A stretch of 64,000 nucleotides of DNA. It comes from Saprospiraceae bacterium (lineage in GTDB: Bacteria; Bacteroidota; Bacteroidia; Chitinophagales; Saprospiraceae). Location: positions 1,708,001 to 1,772,000 of the forward strand of contig JADJLQ010000001.1 of the NCBI GenBank assembly GCA_016709995.1, in the 5' to 3' direction. Each line of letters opens with the position of its first letter. Position 1 is the stretch's first letter. The position numbers were made by a program, and so were the translations under genes. The notes under the pieces are model-generated. The model was not told the origin of the DNA. It searched no databases and saw only the letters and a list, made by a program, of their open reading frames with translations. Shown here piece by piece: positions 1-7,670 of this stretch.

Positions 1-861
1 TGTATTACCGGGCTTTGCTATGACGAGCAGGTCTCTACCTCCTGGCGCATTTTTATCTTCTATGGTTTGCAGGCCTATGTCTGGAAGTCCCACTTTTTTA
101 AACCAAGCGATGCCTGCTTCAATGGCACGGGTAATCGCCGGCGAAGGCTGTTGCAAAGATTCTAAAAATAAAATAATACCAACCGATTCTTTACCGCTCA
201 ATGATGCCGGCTCGAATGCGCGCGCGGACGCAGGAGCCAGGGTCAATGCATCATGTTGCGCACACCATACTGTCAGGGTATCATGCTGTCTGTATTGAGT
301 CTTGAGTATGCAGTCAATGCCCCTGGCCAGGCTTTTTTCAGCAGCCGCTTTTAATTTGTTATCAGCCAGATCATACGGAGGTGTATTTTCTGCAAGTCCT
401 TTCATAATCCACATGACAGCGATCATGGCTTCATCATTGTAGGTAATATGATGATGATATCCACTGGTATCCGGATATTTTTGAGGCCAGCCTCCGGCTG
501 CATTTTGTGACTGGAGCAGATATTGGATACCGCTTTCTGCACTTGCCAGGTACTTTCGATTTCCGGTCAGTTTGACTTTAGAGAGCAGGTATTGGATTTC
601 ATAGGTGGTGGAATTGTCATCGATCGTAGCATCTAACCGGGATTTGTCCATATGCAGTTGAAGCAAAAAAGCAGTGTCCAGATCTTTTGTATAATCTGTA
701 GGATCGCCTTTATACTGGGGCCAGCCTCCATTGTTCCTTTGGAATAGAAGCATTTTTTCGGCGATAGGATCAGTGACCAGCACCGCATAGGTACAAGAGA
801 AGCAGGTCGTGACAAGCAGACAGAGTGCTGCTAGCGCAAGAGGGCGATAATAAACCTTCAT
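1..861 (-). CDS. pelA: Pectate lyase, polysaccharide lyase family 10 (C-terminus off the window)
   Basis: The gene reads leftward off the window edge; about 287 codons are visible. The ATG at 861 is followed by a hydrophobic stretch and a Cys-rich LVTTCFSC segment, which fits a lipoprotein or exported protein. The family pattern is clear: NGGWPQ, IDDNSTTYEIQYL, a second GGWPQ, YNDEAM, WCAQHD and ARAFEPASLSGKES, all typical of PelA/Pel-15E pectate lyases that cleave polygalacturonate by beta-elimination. The unsaturated products feed the KduI/KduD route encoded at 11.5-13.1 kb. A LacI-like operator candidate lies about 115 bp upstream. The frame is open throughout. Absence of the end is due to the window boundary only. 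Confidence 0.9.
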   Translation of the reverse strand, partial: MKVYYRPLALAALCLLVTTCFSCTYAVLVTDPIAEKMLLFQRNNGGWPQYKGDPTDYTKDLDTAFLLQLHMDKSRLDATIDDNSTTYEIQYLLSKVKLTGNRKYLASAESGIQYLLQSQNAAGGWPQKYPDTSGYHHHITYNDEAMIAVMWIMKGLAENTPPYDLADNKLKAAAEKSLARGIDCILKTQYRQHDTLTVWCAQHDALTLAPASARAFEPASLSGKESVGIILFLESLQQPSPAITRAIEAGIAWFKKVGLPDIGLQTIEDKNAPGGRDLLVIAKPGNT

Positions 862-976
862 AAGTCCTACCGTCAGCCTTAACATTTGATCACTCATTGA
901 TTTTCTTTGAATTATCCCTTCAAAGAAATAAAATATTTTTGGACAGGTGGCTAAAATACACAATTAAATCAATGGC

Positions 977-1002
977 ATCGTTCCCGATAACGATTGCGTA
1001 AA
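977..1002. promoter_or_regulatory. LacI-type operator candidate, copy 1
   Basis: The core ATCGTTCCCGATAACGAT has ATCGTT/AACGAT inverted arms and continues with TGCGTAAA. It is identical at 24 of 26 positions to 11419-11444, which lies between lacI and kduD. It sits about 115 bp upstream of the pectate lyase start. Inverted arms plus recurrence at both ends of one pathway locus suggest a shared repressor site; binding is inferred. Confidence 0.6.
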
Positions 1003-1139
1003 TAATCTATGGCAATTTGTTGGTTTTACGGAAATTGCGTTTGTAAAATTGTGTGATTCTCTCTTAAAAAATGTTGATTTTGTATTAGGTCCATTTTTTA
1101 CAAGATTCATTTCACCAGCCATAGTTGCTACGGTGGAGA

Positions 1140-1304
1140 AGTTATGAATGCCAACATAATGGCATTCCCGATGCCTGGCAAAAACTCAAAGGGCTCGATC
1201 CATCCAAAGCAGAAGCCAATGGACATCAGCTTTCTACCGGTTATGAAAATCTGGAGGTCTATATTGATGACCTGGTCCACGAAATATTGCTTAAGCAAAA
1301 ATGA
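1140..1304 (+). pseudogene. C-terminal remnant of a second pectate lyase (PL1-like)
   Basis: In the frame ending TGA at 1302-1304 the translation contains NGIPDAWQKLKGLDPSKAEA, then a GYENLEVYIDDLV segment. This is the characteristic tail of secreted family 1 pectate lyases of Bacteroidota (consensus-like DGDGMPDAWE, then a TNIEVYLN-type end). Nothing upstream in this frame encodes the catalytic beta-helix, so only the last 50 or so codons remain. It lies in the gap between the PL10 gene and a membrane protein and points to partial decay of the pectin locus. The assignment rests on recalled family pattern. Confidence 0.55.
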
Positions 1305-1398
1305 CTTCTTTTCTTTTGAGCATGAGATAAGCATCAGCCAGGCTATAACCGGGTCTGTCAAATTAATCCAAAATTCTAAATTGATTTAATGCTAGTCC

Positions 1399-1902
1399 TT
1401 ACCTCTTAATCCAATAGACTTTATTCCTTGGCTTAGGTACAAGCAGGATGGTTTTATTCATCGGATTGGCATCCAGGTCAGTAAAAAATTTACTTTTATG
1501 TGCATAGGTCGCATGACAATCACCGCAACGCAACCCTAAGCTTCCAATTTTTTTCTCGAGATTTTGTGCAATACTGTTACTAATCAGTACTACTATCAGT
1601 GAAACCATCAACCAGGAATTAGCCCAAAAACTAATTGTAAACTGACCAGTCATAATAAGTTTGAATACGATCAATAATACTACGACTATCAATGCAATGA
1701 GTGTTGACTTAAAAGCCAAATCAGAGATTTTTTCTATTTTTTGAATCCTGGCTGCATCTTTCCCATGATTACCTGGCCGTAACCAGGTTTGTAAATTAAA
1801 CGATCCACATTGATCACAATACATATAATGCCTGGTGTACTCCTCAGGTTCGATCTGTGGATCATTGTCACCTGTCATGGTGATTTCTTTGACGCTACCC
1901 AT
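1399..1902 (-). CDS. Hypothetical two-TM protein with CxxC pairs
   Basis: The 167-aa protein is not recognised as a named family. An N-terminal YCDQCGS motif (about residue 29) and a later LRCGDCHATY motif (about residue 126) give two CxxC pairs that could bind one zinc ion. Between them are two hydrophobic segments (about 65-85 and 93-108), so the Cys pairs would face the same side of the membrane. The start is uncertain: an internal Met at residue 9 is equally possible. Neighbours are carbohydrate-active enzymes, but nothing in the sequence ties it to that pathway. Confidence 0.6.
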   Translation of the reverse strand: MGSVKEITMTGDNDPQIEPEEYTRHYMYCDQCGSFNLQTWLRPGNHGKDAARIQKIEKISDLAFKSTLIALIVVVLLIVFKLIMTGQFTISFWANSWLMVSLIVVLISNSIAQNLEKKIGSLGLRCGDCHATYAHKSKFFTDLDANPMNKTILLVPKPRNKVYWIKR

Positions 1903-2063
1903 ATACTATTAATGCATTTTGATTAAAAATAGTATCACAAGGTATAATTTTTGCTGGATTCTGATCATTGAGGCCAGGCAGTCTGGCCCGATTGATAGTG
2001 CATACAATTTAGTTTTTTCCTCTTTGAATATTGATCTCCTGACCTTCCACTACCAATCCTTCC

Positions 2064-3704
2064 TTACTCATAATCGTATAGCACTACTTTCTGAGTAGCG
2101 TATTGGGTAGTTGGTATATTGATATGCCTGCCCTGGTGGGTTTGATCACCATTGAGATGGCGCGAAGTCTTCCAAATATGATTCTCAAAAGTACCTTCAT
2201 CCACTTTGAGCAGGCCAACATTGATCATGGGATCATGGTGTTTTTTAAACGTAATGACCACTCCGGTACCTGCGACATAAAACTCTTTAGGGCCGGTCTG
2301 AATGACAATGGCACCGGCGGACGGCCAGACATCCAGTCTACTGCCAGGCGTCCAGCTGAGCGTATAATCATGCTTGCAGGTAAAATCATATTCACCCATA
2401 GTAAAACTAACCTCAGGATTGCTTTTGCTTAGCAATATCCCTTCTTTTTGGTGGGTACCCAAGAGGTCCTGTATATGGTTGATGACTCCGTAGGCTTTAG
2501 CAAGTGACTCCGAATTTTCATTTTTAGATTCTATTGAGAATGGCGAAAACCCCAGCCCATCATAGTGACCAATCGAATATAATGCCTTGACGGGAGCAGT
2601 GGCATCAAACGCATGCTCCGGTATAAAAAGTGGATCACCCTGCCGGGTATAGGCATCGCACCATTGTTTGAAATCAGGATTGTAAAAATCCGGGCTCAGG
2701 AAATCCAAATCATGGCCTGCACCTTTCCAAATATCAAGCAGATGAGGCAACGGGCCTGCACTGGGATATTCGCCGGGCAAGCGACCTGGACGATTGAGTG
2801 CTGCATTGGCATACATTGGCAGAGGATAAATTCTTTTTCCAACGGCGGCTAACCGGTTGAGAAAACTTGAATATTGAAAGGCCATAAAGTACTCCTCGGT
2901 TTGTGGGCTTACACCAAATACTTCTATCCAGGTGCCTTTTAGCTTTTGTCCATTAGTCTGCCAGCTTGCAGCAAGCTCAGCTGGCAGTTCTTTTTGATGG
3001 GCAACCAGGTAATTCATGAGTACAGAAGGCACTGGTTTAATAAAGGCTGCTTGTGCGAGTGCCTGGTGATCACGGGCAGAAGGTAACATGCCGACTTCAT
3101 TTTCGACTTGAACCATGATGACGGTGTGATCCTGGATGTCCACCTCTTTGACAAATGCCATCAGCGCTTCAAAAGCTTTGATGTCCGCTTGCAATACCGG
3201 CTCACTGAAGGCGCTTAAGATCTCCTGACTTATGCCTTGATCACTTTTCGCCCGAGGAAAACGGGCGGTATTGAGCTTGATCCAGGCTGGGACATGACTG
3301 CTCATGCTGTTTTTCCATACACCAAACCACAAGAACACCAGTTTGGGTCCACTTTTTCGGGCCTCGAGGATCAAATCCCGATAAAGTGAAAAATCGAACT
3401 GACCTTCAACTGGCTCTACCAATTCCCAGTACACCGGCATCAAGACTGTATTGAGGTTCATTGCTTTGAGCCGGGGCCAAACAGGCGCCATATTTTCCAG
3501 GCTAGTGGCAGTAGAATTGCCCAATTCTCCACCCAATATTAAGAAGGGTTTTGAATCAACGATCAACTGAGGTCTCCCCCGAACCACTGTAAGCCGGGGC
3601 AAAGATGGCTGGGCGATTAATGGACCGCAACACAATAGATATAGCATACCAAGACCCGTCTTACGTAAGATTATAGTCAGGATTTTTTTCGCCTCAAGGA
3701 TCAT
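2064..3704 (-). CDS. GH35/GH42-like beta-galactosidase with DUF5597-type C-terminus
   Basis: The 546-aa protein has a signal peptide (hydrophobic about 12-30, ending near IAQPSLP). The N-terminal TIM-barrel pattern includes NTVLMPVYWELVEP, WFGVWKNSMSSHVPAW and the acid/base segment MVQVENEVG (Glu near 200). IPEHAFDA near 350 is a candidate for the nucleophile strand. The C-terminal half, with an ADYKFT-like YDFTCKHDYTLSW segment, matches the beta-sandwich DUF5597 region often fused to such barrels. It probably removes beta-linked galactose from pectin side chains or hemicellulose in the periplasm; the substrate is inferred. Its stop lies 6-7 bp from the CE15 gene region, and both share a strand, suggesting one transcript. 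Confidence 0.8.
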   Translation of the reverse strand: MILEAKKILTIILRKTGLGMLYLLCCGPLIAQPSLPRLTVVRGRPQLIVDSKPFLILGGELGNSTATSLENMAPVWPRLKAMNLNTVLMPVYWELVEPVEGQFDFSLYRDLILEARKSGPKLVFLWFGVWKNSMSSHVPAWIKLNTARFPRAKSDQGISQEILSAFSEPVLQADIKAFEALMAFVKEVDIQDHTVIMVQVENEVGMLPSARDHQALAQAAFIKPVPSVLMNYLVAHQKELPAELAASWQTNGQKLKGTWIEVFGVSPQTEEYFMAFQYSSFLNRLAAVGKRIYPLPMYANAALNRPGRLPGEYPSAGPLPHLLDIWKGAGHDLDFLSPDFYNPDFKQWCDAYTRQGDPLFIPEHAFDATAPVKALYSIGHYDGLGFSPFSIESKNENSESLAKAYGVINHIQDLLGTHQKEGILLSKSNPEVSFTMGEYDFTCKHDYTLSWTPGSRLDVWPSAGAIVIQTGPKEFYVAGTGVVITFKKHHDPMINVGLLKVDEGTFENHIWKTSRHLNGDQTHQGRHINIPTTQYATQKVVLYDYE

Positions 3705-3710
3705 TGACTA

Positions 3711-5225
3711 TTATTTATTGTAATTCAGCATCTTAGAAGCCCAGGGAATAAAATATTTAAAATTAGGCGCATCAGTATGGCCTCCATCATGCTGTCGCCA
3801 GGCGAGCTGGCCTTCCAACATATCGGTGAGTGCAGGAGGCATTTGCTCTTTGAGATAATCATTGGTTACGCCGAGATCTTTAGCCCCTAATAATTTGAAT
3901 ACGGATCCAGCGGCTATGGTGGCCATATAACTGCCTTTTTGATCCAGCCATTTGGCATCTCCTTTCTCAGGAATACCATAGCTGACGAAGGTCAATCTCG
4001 GAGCGCACATTGCCAGCAGATCGTGAGCATCTACGGTTAGATCACATCCTGTCATCGCACCGAAAGAGGACTGGGCAGCGCCGTATTTCATATAATTACC
4101 ACACATCCAGTAATTTTCACCTCCAGTGAGACTTTCGACAGCCTCTCCCCAGACCCTGCGATGCAGTGTAGTCCCTCCTTTGCCGGATGATCCTATCAAA
4201 GCCATAGCAAATCTTTGCTCAAAAGCCAGGGTCACCAGGGCAGCTTTACCATATCGGGATACTCCTTCGATCCCTACTTTTTTAGCATCGACGAGCGTGT
4301 CAGTCTCCAGGTAGTCAAGTCCACGGGCAGCACCCCAGGCCCAGGCGCGCAATGCTCCCCAGTCTTCTGGTTTTCTGGGCTGACCTTTATTTACCAATCC
4401 TATAATACCTCGGGTGATCCCTGCATGATTATCAGCCTGGATACTAGCAGGATCAATCGTGGCATACCCCCAGCCGGCAGCCAATAACTGCTCTGTGGGA
4501 GGAAGATCGCCTTCGGGAGCAGGTGCAAATGGATTTCGTCCGGGCAGTCGGGTGATCGGCATATAGGCGGGATATAACTCCAATATTTCTTTAATCGCCG
4601 GATCATATTCAGACATCATTTTTTTAAAAGATTGGTTGAGGATCTCCATATGTTCCGGGCTTGGCTGTGCAGGAGCAGGAAAAGAAGGTCTGCCAAACAT
4701 CATGAGGACAGGCACCGGACCTTTGACATTAGTCGGCACGACCAACATCATATTGATATCTACATTGATAAGCGGGTAGGCACTGTTATCGACATGGCCC
4801 ACCAATTGTTTTGCTAATACAGGCACTCTGCCTACAAACTCCCGATCGGTGATTTTGGCTGTCCAGGTCACAGCAGGGATATTACCAGGTAGTCGGCCAT
4901 ACAATTCACGTTCTACATCGGCTACTATGTCTGGTCTGCGCTGATGCCACCATTGAGTAGCGGTCGTGATTTTAGTACCATTTTTGGCAACGAGGAGCGC
5001 TGGCAATTCGGGGCAAGGATTGGCCAGGGATTCGTCATAATTGGCATGATTGGGGGCCGATTCATTTCCACTGGGCCCTGGTCTTAGTACCTTGATGCCT
5101 AATTGATCCATCATATTTTGATGGTCCTGCTCATTGGTAAAAGTGACTGGTTTGGGATATTCTGATTGCCCCAGCCCCGTGCAGCACCAGGCGACCATGA
5201 TCAGTAGAAGAACTTTTATTTTCAT
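3711..5225 (-). CDS. Glucuronoyl esterase-like alpha/beta hydrolase, CE15
   Basis: About 504 aa with a signal peptide ending near LGQSEYP. A TTG six bases upstream is the other possible start. The nucleophile motif appears as GVSRYGKAALV; classical CE15 enzymes have GCSRxGK, so Ser, Arg and Lys are kept but the Cys is Val. A C-terminal QHDGGHTDAPNF supplies the catalytic His. CE15 enzymes cleave esters between 4-O-methyl-glucuronate and lignin alcohols. Bacteroidota members often sit in hemicellulose or pectin loci and act in the periplasm. Position between a GH35-like enzyme and an acetylesterase supports a role in debranching. Confidence 0.85.
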   Translation of the reverse strand: MKIKVLLLIMVAWCCTGLGQSEYPKPVTFTNEQDHQNMMDQLGIKVLRPGPSGNESAPNHANYDESLANPCPELPALLVAKNGTKITTATQWWHQRRPDIVADVERELYGRLPGNIPAVTWTAKITDREFVGRVPVLAKQLVGHVDNSAYPLINVDINMMLVVPTNVKGPVPVLMMFGRPSFPAPAQPSPEHMEILNQSFKKMMSEYDPAIKEILELYPAYMPITRLPGRNPFAPAPEGDLPPTEQLLAAGWGYATIDPASIQADNHAGITRGIIGLVNKGQPRKPEDWGALRAWAWGAARGLDYLETDTLVDAKKVGIEGVSRYGKAALVTLAFEQRFAMALIGSSGKGGTTLHRRVWGEAVESLTGGENYWMCGNYMKYGAAQSSFGAMTGCDLTVDAHDLLAMCAPRLTFVSYGIPEKGDAKWLDQKGSYMATIAAGSVFKLLGAKDLGVTNDYLKEQMPPALTDMLEGQLAWRQHDGGHTDAPNFKYFIPWASKMLNYNK

Positions 5226-5318
5226 TATCAAACTTTTATTTTCGATATTTTTTTGCTTTGGAATGAGTATAGAACTAACCCACCTTATGATGAAATAGAA
5301 CCGAAAGACATCAGGTCA

Positions 5319-7256
5319 TTAATTTTTTTGAGTTTGCACATCAATCGCAATTTCAAAACATGAAGCAGGTATCCCTGTTTCATTGGTGAGGTTAGCACCA
5401 ACCGGATTATTTGCCCAGGCATATCGAAGGTAAAGTGGATTGGGTACCCTGGCAGCATGTACGACTACCTGATCACCGCGTATGACAGCCTCCGCCCAGG
5501 TATATTTTTTATTAGCCCCAGCTATTGCAAAATACTTTAGTGGTAAGCCATCTGCAGATCTCAATCCTGTTCCGATGTGATCAAAACTCAATATGACTTT
5601 ATCCCCTTCAAGGTTGTAAGTTGAATAGGAAGGACCCGAATAGTTGAGCTCATGCTCACCATAAGCCAGATTTCTTGCTGCCAGGGCCAATCGTGAACCC
5701 ACATCCTGTTTATTCAGTGGGTGGATATCATTCCATTCACCCAGGTCAGTGATGACTGCGAGGCCGGCATGAGGTAGCCTGGACGCCTTGAATTGAGCAT
5801 AACGCAAAGCAGCCCAACTGCTTTCAGTTGGCAGCAGATCCTGATCCATAAAATTGGCGAGTTGTACCGTTAAAAACGGAAGATCTGGTTTTCCAAATAA
5901 CCGCCTGTAATTCTCAATCAGTGCTTCCATATAAGACTCATATGGTCCAGGGTTGCCTGTATTGGATTCTCCCTGGTACCAAAGCACCCCTTTGACAGAA
6001 GTCTGAGCAACGACCGGGGCAGTCATCGCATTATATAGCGCAGCAGGCTGATTTTGAGCTGAAAAACCAGGAAAAAAAGGAGCTGGTTCGTATACCTGGC
6101 CGATTTTATATTGCCAGGTTCCTTTAAGATCGATGACCTGATCATTAGCTGTCATATAATATGGTTTGTCCGGAACAAAACCACCCTTGCCTCCTGTGTT
6201 CACCACCCGGATGACTAAGATATTTTTTCCGGGATGCAGCAGGCCTTTGGCGATAGTATACCTGCGGGGTGGATATTGGTAGGTCACATTCCCTACCTGA
6301 GTACCATTGACATAAAACTGATCCGCATCGACGATTCTGCCCATGTACAATTTGACTTCCTGATCACTCATGCTTGTAGGAACATCTATTTCCCGGCGAT
6401 ACCACACCACCCCATCCAGGTCTCGAAGTCCCTGGTCTTCCCAAAAGCCGGGAATATTGATATTGGCCCACCCAACCGGATTGTAATCTATCGCAGACCA
6501 TTTAGGAGTTTGGAGCAGACCCTGGTCCTCCATAGTTCTGTTCACAGCATGCTTCCGATTTTCACTCATTCGGACGGCTATATAACTGGTGTCTTTGTTG
6601 GTCCCGATAGTTTTTAAGATCGAATCAAAATCTTTGAACCCTCCCTCACTGATCCAGGCTTCTATCGGGGTGCCCCCTACACTCGAATTTATGATACCGA
6701 TAGGGACCTTATACTTCGTATAGATGTCACGGGCAAAAAAATAAGTCACTGCACCAAATGCCAATACCGTCTCCGGGCTGGCAGGGATCCATTGGCCATC
6801 CGGCAAATCCTGCCTGGGGCCTGTAAGATCTGTCATGGTTTTGATAAAAAAATTTCTGATATTAGGATTATTGGCTTCAGATATATCTGCGCTATATTTT
6901 TCTTTGACCCGCTCCATAGGCAATACCATATTGGATTGCCCGGTGCAGAGCCAGACATCCCCAAAAAGCACATCATGGATGATTATTTCATTATTGCTTT
7001 TCACCTTGAGTTCATATGGTCCTCCTGCCGCATGAGGCGGGAGGTCAAGCTTCCAGGACCCTTGCTGATCCGCTTTGATTTTATAAGTCTTCTGATCTAT
7101 AGAAATTTGGATTTTTTCTTTGGCAGCAGCATGGCCCCATAAATGCAGGGTATCCTCTCTCTGCAAAACCATATGATCACTGATCAGCCGGGGCAGTGAA
7201 ACATCCGCAAATGCAACAGATGCAAAAAATACGAAGGCAAAAAAAGAGTACTTCAT
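5319..7256 (-). CDS. Sialate O-acetylesterase-type carbohydrate esterase (SASA, CE20-like)
   Basis: About 645 aa. ATG at 7256 is preferred over the GTG two codons upstream; the signal peptide is MKYSFFAFVFFASVAFA. Catalytic blocks are VWLCTGQSNM (Ser near 108), WYQGESNTG, and DLGEWNDIHPLNK (Asp-His pair). A galactose-binding-like beta-sandwich (VVWYRREIDVP, GKNILVIRVVN) is inserted in the middle, an arrangement typical of long SASA proteins in plant polysaccharide loci. Expected to remove O-acetyl groups from pectin or xylan oligosaccharides in the periplasm; the exact substrate is inferred. The first codons lie inside a 154-bp tandem duplication that extends upstream. Confidence 0.85.
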   Translation of the reverse strand: MKYSFFAFVFFASVAFADVSLPRLISDHMVLQREDTLHLWGHAAAKEKIQISIDQKTYKIKADQQGSWKLDLPPHAAGGPYELKVKSNNEIIIHDVLFGDVWLCTGQSNMVLPMERVKEKYSADISEANNPNIRNFFIKTMTDLTGPRQDLPDGQWIPASPETVLAFGAVTYFFARDIYTKYKVPIGIINSSVGGTPIEAWISEGGFKDFDSILKTIGTNKDTSYIAVRMSENRKHAVNRTMEDQGLLQTPKWSAIDYNPVGWANINIPGFWEDQGLRDLDGVVWYRREIDVPTSMSDQEVKLYMGRIVDADQFYVNGTQVGNVTYQYPPRRYTIAKGLLHPGKNILVIRVVNTGGKGGFVPDKPYYMTANDQVIDLKGTWQYKIGQVYEPAPFFPGFSAQNQPAALYNAMTAPVVAQTSVKGVLWYQGESNTGNPGPYESYMEALIENYRRLFGKPDLPFLTVQLANFMDQDLLPTESSWAALRYAQFKASRLPHAGLAVITDLGEWNDIHPLNKQDVGSRLALAARNLAYGEHELNYSGPSYSTYNLEGDKVILSFDHIGTGLRSADGLPLKYFAIAGANKKYTWAEAVIRGDQVVVHAARVPNPLYLRYAWANNPVGANLTNETGIPASCFEIAIDVQTQKN

Positions 7257-7548
7257 GATCACAAGTAAGGTTTTAAAGTAAACAAATATTGCAATTATAG
7301 TTTAGACTCTCAAGATTTGTTACAAGGATCTGATGGTGAAAGCAGCTTGTAAAGAAAAAATCGGATTAGAACTTTCATCCCACGAGGTGACCCTAAAAAG
7401 AGTACTTCATAATCACAAGAAAGGTTTTAAAGTAAACAAATATTGTAATTATAGTTTAGACTCTCAAGATTTGTTACAAGGATCTGATGGTGAAAGCAGC
7501 TTGTAAAGAAAAAATCGGATTGGAACTTTCATCCCACGAGGTGACCCT
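7241..7548. repeat. 154-bp direct tandem duplication
   Basis: 7241-7394 is repeated at 7395-7548 with about four to five mismatches (for example CATGATC/CATAATC and ATTGCAAT/ATTGTAAT). Both units begin AAAAAGAGTACTTCAT and end GAGGTGACCCT. The left unit carries the start codon and first codons of the sialate esterase. The distal unit carries a decoy copy of that start followed by the same leader, so any promoter within the unit is present twice. The rest of 7549-7670 shows no gene. Confidence 0.95.
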
Positions 7549-7670
7549 TTCAGTGGCTTTAGTCATTTGCCTGCATTTGCCTCAAATTTAAAAGGCAAAA
7601 CGAAACACCAGGAAAAAAAGCAACTACTTCGAATCAGAGGGGAGTTATATTTAGAACATTAGCTACTACC

